A stretch of 9,678 nt of DNA from CAZKFG01 sp964551985. Its GTDB lineage: Bacteria > Bacillota > Negativicutes > Acidaminococcales > JAISLQ01. This document shows, piece after piece, positions 6,759-9,678 of this stretch. The notes beneath the pieces are model-generated. The model searched no databases. It was not told where the DNA came from and saw nothing but the letters and a program-made list of their open reading frames with translations. The stretch is taken from NCBI GenBank assembly GCA_964551985.1, contig CAZKFG010000067.1:1-9678 (forward strand), read 5' to 3'. The position numbers were made by a program, and so were the translations under genes. Position 1 is the stretch's first letter. Each line of letters starts with the position of its first letter.

Positions 6759-8900
6759 ATGGAAAAAGAAATATTATTTGCGCTGGACATAGGAACACGA
6801 AGTGTTGTCGGAATAGTTGGAGAGAGAGTAAACAAAAAAATAAATATTATTGCCATTGACCGTCAAGAGCATCTGACACGTGCGATGCTTGACGGACAAA
6901 TTCACGACGTTTTGCAAGTTGCCCAAACAATCGGTGAAATTAAAAACCGTCTTGTTGAAAAAACAGGTCTCAAACTCAAAAAAGCCTCTGTTGCCGCTGC
7001 CGGTCGCTCACTTATCACTATCACAAGTAGCGCTGAACTTGATACCTCAAGCACTCTAACACTAGACGCTCAAACAGAAAAAGCTCTAGAGCTAACCGCT
7101 GTGCAAAACGCCCAAAGACAGCTTGCAGCCGACAGTAGAGCAAGCGACCCCACTGGATATTATTGTGTAGGCTATTCTGTAATAGAATTTAAATTAGACG
7201 GCGCAAGACTAACAAGCCTTGTCGGGCAACGTGGTAAAATTGCCCAAGTATCAATAATTGCCACCTTCTTGCCAAAACCTGTAATAGATTCAATGCAATC
7301 GGCTCTTACAGAAGCAGAACTTCAAATGGGTACAATAACTCTGGAACCTATCGCCGCAATCAACGTACTAATACCACCTACAATGCGCCACCTAAATCTC
7401 GCCCTTGTAGATATAGGCGCCGGCACGTCAGACGTTGCCATAACATCAAACGGTTCTGTCATAGGCTTTGGCATGGTCCCGTCAGCAGGTGACGAAATAA
7501 CAGAAGCAATAAGCCAAAAATACCTTTTAGATTTCAACGTTGCCGAACAAATAAAAAGGCAAATAAATGATAACCCTAAAAAAATAGAGTTTACAGACGT
7601 TTTAGGTCTCACAACACAAACTAGTGTAAAAGAAGTAACAGAAGCCCTAACCCCAGCAGTACAAGAACTGGCAAATTTAATTGCAGAAGAAATACTAACC
7701 CTCAACAACAAGCAAAATCCGCAAGCAATACTCTTAATCGGTGGCGGCGCCTTGACACCATTACTGCCGCAACTAATCGCTCAAGCAATAAATATGCCGC
7801 CAGAAAAAGTAGCAGTGCGTCAACCTGCCCCGACTTTGCAACTACCACAAATACCTAAAGAACTACAAATACCTGACGCCATCACCCCACTTGGCATACT
7901 CTGCCTAACAAACAGTGATCATCTAAATTTCATTACAATAAAAATGAACAAACAAATTCATCGCTTGTTCAATTTAGGCGCCCTAAAACTATCTGATGCT
8001 CTAATCTCCAGCAACATAGACATTGATAGCATAAAAGGAAAACCAGGTCTCGGTCTTGCCATAGAAGTAAATGGACAGACAAAATTTATCCCTGGTACAC
8101 ACGGCACACCTGGCGTTTTAGAAATAAATGGCAGCCCTGCAACCTTAGATGACAAACTAAAAGACTCAGATAAAATAAAAGTAACCAAAGGCGTTCCCGG
8201 TAAATCACCAAAAGTAAGCGTACTTGACGTCGCTGACTGTTCACCACTTGGACATTTTTATCTAAACGGCAAAAAACATCCCCTTAATATGACAATTCTA
8301 GTCAACGACCAACAAGCAACCTCTTCAACAAAACTTGCAGATAGAGACAAAGTAGAAGTTCATCCACCACATAACATTGGTCAAGCACTAAACCAAATAG
8401 GCTATCAAATTCCTGATGCCGAATTTGAATACATCATCAACAAAAACCCTGTAACACATAAAGGCGCTATCGTCATCACACTCAACGGTCAAATAGCCGA
8501 CCTAGGTTCACCAATAAGCGCAGGAGATGTTATCACAATTGAAAAAGGCAACCCGCCAACTTTAGAACAACTGCTTGCATTAGATACCATAACAACAGAA
8601 AAAACAACCGCCCTCTTTAACGGCAAACCGGTACAAATAGGCAGAACCTTTAAAGAATTTTTCGTCAACAACAAACCAGTAAAGATGACCTACATTCCAT
8701 CAGAAGATGACGATATAACCTTTAAAGTAAGCAAAAAAACACCTATGGTAAGTGACGTACTGCTCGCAGGTCAACTAGACCCACAAAAACTCGTCAAAGA
8801 TAAACAAATAATTGAAATCTATCTAAACGGCGAAAAAACAGAATTTACCGCACCTGTTAAAGGTGGCGATGAAATAACCACTCAAATAAAGCTTGTATAG
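6759..8900 (+). CDS. FtsA/PilM-like actin-fold protein with long beta-grasp-like C-terminal repeats
   Basis: A 713-residue protein. The first ~380 residues form an actin-like ATPase domain of the FtsA/PilM type: phosphate-1 motif LDIGTRS (9-15), phosphate-2 motif VDIGAGTSD (217-225) and adenosine motif IGGGAL (327-332). The remaining ~330 residues are unlike classical FtsA: repeated units of the form V/LNG…(acidic)GD.I.V, e.g. YLNGKKHPLN, TLNGQIADLG with SAGDVITIEKG, LFNGKPVQIG, and final YLNGEKTEF with GGDEI. They resemble tandem ThiS/MoaD-type beta-grasp modules. Classical FtsA is about 420 residues and ends in a membrane-binding amphipathic helix; none is seen at this C-terminus, though KQIHRLFNLGALKL (about 397-410) might serve. 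Start: ATG 6759-6761 with AAGGGG (6746-6751) 7 nt upstream; a TTG at 6741 is rejected. No ftsZ or pil genes are adjacent, so the cell-division role is inferred from the domain only. Confidence 0.85.
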   Translation: MEKEILFALDIGTRSVVGIVGERVNKKINIIAIDRQEHLTRAMLDGQIHDVLQVAQTIGEIKNRLVEKTGLKLKKASVAAAGRSLITITSSAELDTSSTLTLDAQTEKALELTAVQNAQRQLAADSRASDPTGYYCVGYSVIEFKLDGARLTSLVGQRGKIAQVSIIATFLPKPVIDSMQSALTEAELQMGTITLEPIAAINVLIPPTMRHLNLALVDIGAGTSDVAITSNGSVIGFGMVPSAGDEITEAISQKYLLDFNVAEQIKRQINDNPKKIEFTDVLGLTTQTSVKEVTEALTPAVQELANLIAEEILTLNNKQNPQAILLIGGGALTPLLPQLIAQAINMPPEKVAVRQPAPTLQLPQIPKELQIPDAITPLGILCLTNSDHLNFITIKMNKQIHRLFNLGALKLSDALISSNIDIDSIKGKPGLGLAIEVNGQTKFIPGTHGTPGVLEINGSPATLDDKLKDSDKIKVTKGVPGKSPKVSVLDVADCSPLGHFYLNGKKHPLNMTILVNDQQATSSTKLADRDKVEVHPPHNIGQALNQIGYQIPDAEFEYIINKNPVTHKGAIVITLNGQIADLGSPISAGDVITIEKGNPPTLEQLLALDTITTEKTTALFNGKPVQIGRTFKEFFVNNKPVKMTYIPSEDDDITFKVSKKTPMVSDVLLAGQLDPQKLVKDKQIIEIYLNGEKTEFTAPVKGGDEITTQIKLV

Positions 8901-8912
8901 AAAGAGGCTAAA

Positions 8913-8963
8913 ATGAGAGACCCACTAAAAACTATCAGCAATTTAATTGACAAAACAATATAA
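8913..8963 (+). CDS. possible 16-residue small protein or remnant
   Basis: ATG at 8913 with AAAGAGG (8901-8907) 5 nt upstream, encoding MRDPLKTISNLIDKTI then TAA. It starts 12 nt after the FtsA-like stop, so translation by reinitiation or from its own site is plausible. No family is recognised. The last codons overlap a perfect TTGACA (8947-8952). It could be a genuine small ORF, the stub of a lost downstream gene, or chance. Confidence 0.35.
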   Translation: MRDPLKTISNLIDKTI

Positions 8964-8975
8964 AACTAACAAAAT
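8947..8975 (+). promoter_or_regulatory. promoter-like site with consensus -35
   Basis: Perfect TTGACA at 8947-8952 and, 17 nt later, CAAAAT (8970-8975, 4/6 of TATAAT). It lies inside the 16-codon ORF. A start near 8982 and stop at the terminator below would give an RNA of about 90 nt. Confidence 0.35.
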
Positions 8976-8999
8976 AGTTGCACAAAAGTTTGTCAACTA
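8975..8999. repeat. 25-bp dyad, operator- or hairpin-like
   Basis: TAGTTG (8975-8980) pairs with CAACTA (8994-8999) and ACAAA (8982-8986) with TTTGT (8989-8993), with a single unpaired C at 8981 and a centre of only AG. No T-run follows, so it is not a terminator. As DNA it looks like a repressor half-site pair just after the promoter-like site; as RNA it would be a 5' hairpin. Confidence 0.45.
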
Positions 9000-9046
9000 A
9001 ATTACCAAAACTTATAAAAAATGCAACCAAAACTTCATTTAAACTT

Positions 9047-9072
9047 AGCCCCTTTATGGGGCTTATTTTTTT
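9047..9072 (+). terminator. intrinsic terminator downstream of the FtsA-like gene
   Basis: AGCCCC (9047-9052) pairs with GGGGCT (9058-9063) around TTTAT, followed by a T-rich tail (9063-9072, seven Ts at the end). It ends the FtsA-like transcript and any short RNA starting near 8982. Confidence 0.85.
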
Positions 9073-9120
9073 CGCCCCAAAATTTTCAATATATTTTTTA
9101 TTTTTTCAAAATGTCCTTTT

Positions 9121-9150
9121 TTGTCACCACTAAATGTGTTATAGTGTAAA
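9121..9150 (+). promoter_or_regulatory. promoter-like region with a 19-bp dyad in the spacer
   Basis: TTGTCA (9121-9126) and TGTAAA (9145-9150), spacer 18 nt. Between and across them lies a 19-bp near-palindrome, 9128-9146, with CACTA and TAGTG arms, as expected for a repressor operator overlapping a promoter. Individual boxes are only fair matches. Confidence 0.4.
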
Positions 9151-9176
9151 TAGAGAAGGTCTGAAAATAACATATT

Positions 9177-9210
9177 CCTGCTATCAGCACTGTTGAAAGC
9201 AGGCTTTTTT
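9177..9210 (+). terminator. terminator or attenuator hairpin
   Basis: CCTGCT (9177-9182) pairs with AGCAGG (9198-9203); after one A-A mismatch the stem continues with 9184-9188 pairing 9192-9196 (one G-U) around a 3-nt loop; six Ts follow at 9205-9210. Only ~25 nt downstream of the promoter-like region above and 15 nt upstream of a strong ribosome site, so it is placed like an attenuator. Confidence 0.75.
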
Positions 9211-9225
9211 ATTGCCATTTTCAAG

Positions 9226-9290
9226 AAAGGAGGATAATTACACGCATTGAATTTATTGTTATTAAACCAGTAAAGGGGGAATTAGTTTGA
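9226..9290 (+). pseudogene. short frame behind a perfect ribosome site but with ATA where a start codon is expected
   Basis: AAAGGAGG at 9226-9233 is followed at once by ATA (9234-9236) and an 18-codon frame reading ITRIEFIVIKPVKGELV from 9237, ending at TGA 9288-9290. No ATG, GTG or TTG is at a usable distance in this frame. The composition looks protein-like and its stop overlaps the next start (TTGA at 9287-9290), as in coupled operons. Possible readings: a degraded leader peptide gene, the tail of a lost gene, or translation from a non-standard codon. The TTG at 9247, in another frame, would give only eight codons at a poor 13-nt spacing. Confidence 0.35.
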
Positions 9291-9298
9291 AGGTTTAA
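9272..9298 (+). promoter_or_regulatory. strong ribosome site with TTG start and a 3-codon frame
   Basis: AAAGGGGG (9272-9279) is spaced 7 nt from TTG (9287-9289), an ideal initiation site, but the frame is only TTG-AAG-GTT-TAA. This may be the 5' end of a gene broken by an insertion or deletion, or a minimal regulatory ORF in the leader of what follows. Confidence 0.4.
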
Positions 9299-9330
9299 AT
9301 TGTTAAAATTAAAAATCATAATAAAAAACA

Positions 9331-9525
9331 CTTGCACAGGTCATAGCATAAGCTATGGCTTTTGACGTCCATGGATGAACACTCTCTGACAAGCAAAGCT
9401 TGTCTTTCCGAGTACAGGCTAATGTCGCGGTGCCAACTAGTACCCGATTAAAAAGAGCTAGCCAGTCCTCGGATAAGTGAGCTTGTCTCACCAGAGAGGG
9501 GCTCGTCAAAGGGTAGGAAGGCAAG
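9331..9525 (+). ncRNA. probable structured RNA of unknown class upstream of an unknown ORF
   Basis: About 195 nt, clearly richer in G+C than the flanks, with many complementary segments read by eye: outer CTTGC (9331-9335)/GCAAG (9521-9525); hairpin 9340-9347/9352-9359 (8 pairs, loop ATAA); long-range TTTGACG (9361-9367)/CGTCAAA (9504-9510), perfect; ACTC (9381-9384)/GAGT (9410-9413) enclosing GACAAGC (9388-9394)/GCTTGTC (9398-9404) with an AAA loop; GGTGC (9429-9433)/GTACC (9440-9444); and the nested series GAGC (9455-9458)/GCTC, CCTC (9467-9470)/GAGG (9496-9499), GTGAG (9477-9481)/CTCAC (9487-9491). Together these make a multi-branch fold closed by a 7-bp helix. It contains no good plus-strand coding frame. 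The motifs of tmRNA, RNase P, SRP, 6S, T-box and the common riboswitches I know are absent. Orientation is assumed from the downstream ORF and could be reversed. Confidence 0.6.
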
Positions 9526-9572
9526 GAGCGATTATTAGTAAAAAAATCAATTATTAAGAAAGAGGTAAAATA

Positions 9573-9678
9573 ATGTATAATTACGAAAAAAGAAAATTAA
9601 AGAAAAACGAAATCTTAAAAGCTATGGAAATATATGATGACTACCCATACATACCATTTGGATATATAATAAAAGAAA
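9573..9678 (+). CDS. unrecognised protein, N-terminal part (partial)
   Basis: ATG at 9573 with AGAGG (9561-9565) 7 nt upstream. The 35 visible residues begin with a basic, lysine-rich stretch (YEKRKLKKNEILKAMEIY) and continue into a Tyr/Pro-rich segment (DDYPYIPFGYIIKE) before leaving the right edge. No family is recognised; it does not start like IscB, TnpB or a retron reverse transcriptase as I know them. The positively charged start is compatible with a nucleic-acid-binding protein, but that is a guess. It starts 47 nt after the structured region, which may therefore regulate it or work with it. Confidence 0.6.
   Translation, partial: MYNYEKRKLKKNEILKAMEIYDDYPYIPFGYIIKE

Larger units (their letters stand above)
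9073..9330. other. intergenic stretch with regulatory signals but no convincing gene
   Basis: No full-length coding frame is seen between the FtsA-like terminator and the structured region at 9331. What it holds is the promoter-like/dyad site, the attenuator-like hairpin, an AAAGGAGG and an AAAGGGGG ribosome site with defective or tiny frames behind them, and a final AT-rich run (9299-9330) without visible signals. Confidence 0.6.

Noticed and set aside
7322..7711. 129-codon open frame on the minus strand
   Set aside because: It is the complement of the FtsA-like actin domain, with no promoter or ribosome site.
9388..9491. Repeated AGCTTGTCT (9397-9405 and 9480-9488) as part of a CRISPR or repeat array
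   Set aside because: There are only two short copies, each embedded in a different hairpin, with no regular spacing.
9309..9524. 71-codon open frame on the minus strand across the structured region
   Set aside because: It has no ribosome site, its composition is odd, and it covers exactly the stem-rich region; it is explained as the complement of a structured RNA.
9331..9525. Known housekeeping RNA (tmRNA, RNase P, 6S, SRP) or common riboswitch
   Set aside because: None of the conserved sequence boxes I know for these families is present.
9331..9678. IscB omega-RNA, retron or group I/II intron as the identity of the RNA and ORF
   Set aside because: The visible ORF lacks the IscB PLMP-type start and any reverse transcriptase motif in its 35 residues; I see no group I core pairing (P7-type GACTA/TAGTC) and no group II 5' end or domain V. 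They remain open only because most of the ORF is outside the window.

Overview
The window looks like a low-GC Firmicutes chromosome. The mix of a lipoprotein HtrA, a WalJ-type metallo-hydrolase, a PerR-type Fur protein and an FtsA-domain protein with a very long C-terminal extension suggests a diderm lineage such as the Negativicutes (for example Phascolarctobacterium/Acidaminococcus relatives). That placement is inference, not proof.

Layout. On the minus strand, read from 4284 down to 1, lie perR (own promoter, PerR-like operator and intrinsic terminator), then a two-gene type II restriction-modification (R-M) system (NgoPII-like endonuclease and HaeIII-like cytosine-C5 methyltransferase, both pointing to GGCC), then deoC, walJ and the start of an htrA gene that runs off the left edge. 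The endonuclease has its own promoter just after the perR terminator. No terminator separates the methyltransferase from deoC, so the R-M promoter probably reads into deoC-walJ-htrA. On the plus strand, diverging from perR, lie tex, then a ~120-nt imperfect hairpin element and a strong terminator, then a 713-residue FtsA-domain protein.

From 8901 to the right edge the sequence changes character: a 16-codon ORF, a consensus -35 with a 25-bp dyad and a terminator, then a second promoter-like/dyad/terminator unit, two Shine-Dalgarno sites attached to unusable or immediately ended reading frames, and a compact, GC-richer, multi-stem region (9331-9525) that reads like a structured RNA. It sits 47 nt upstream of an unrecognised ORF that leaves the window. 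This is the least explained and most interesting part; it may be the left edge of a mobile element or a complex leader.

The R-M call has independent support: GGCC occurs only once by eye in the whole window, while CCGG, with identical composition, occurs about ten times. This fits a genome long exposed to GGCC cleavage. The other core genes (deoC, walJ, perR, tex, FtsA-like) look intact, with clear motifs and start sites.
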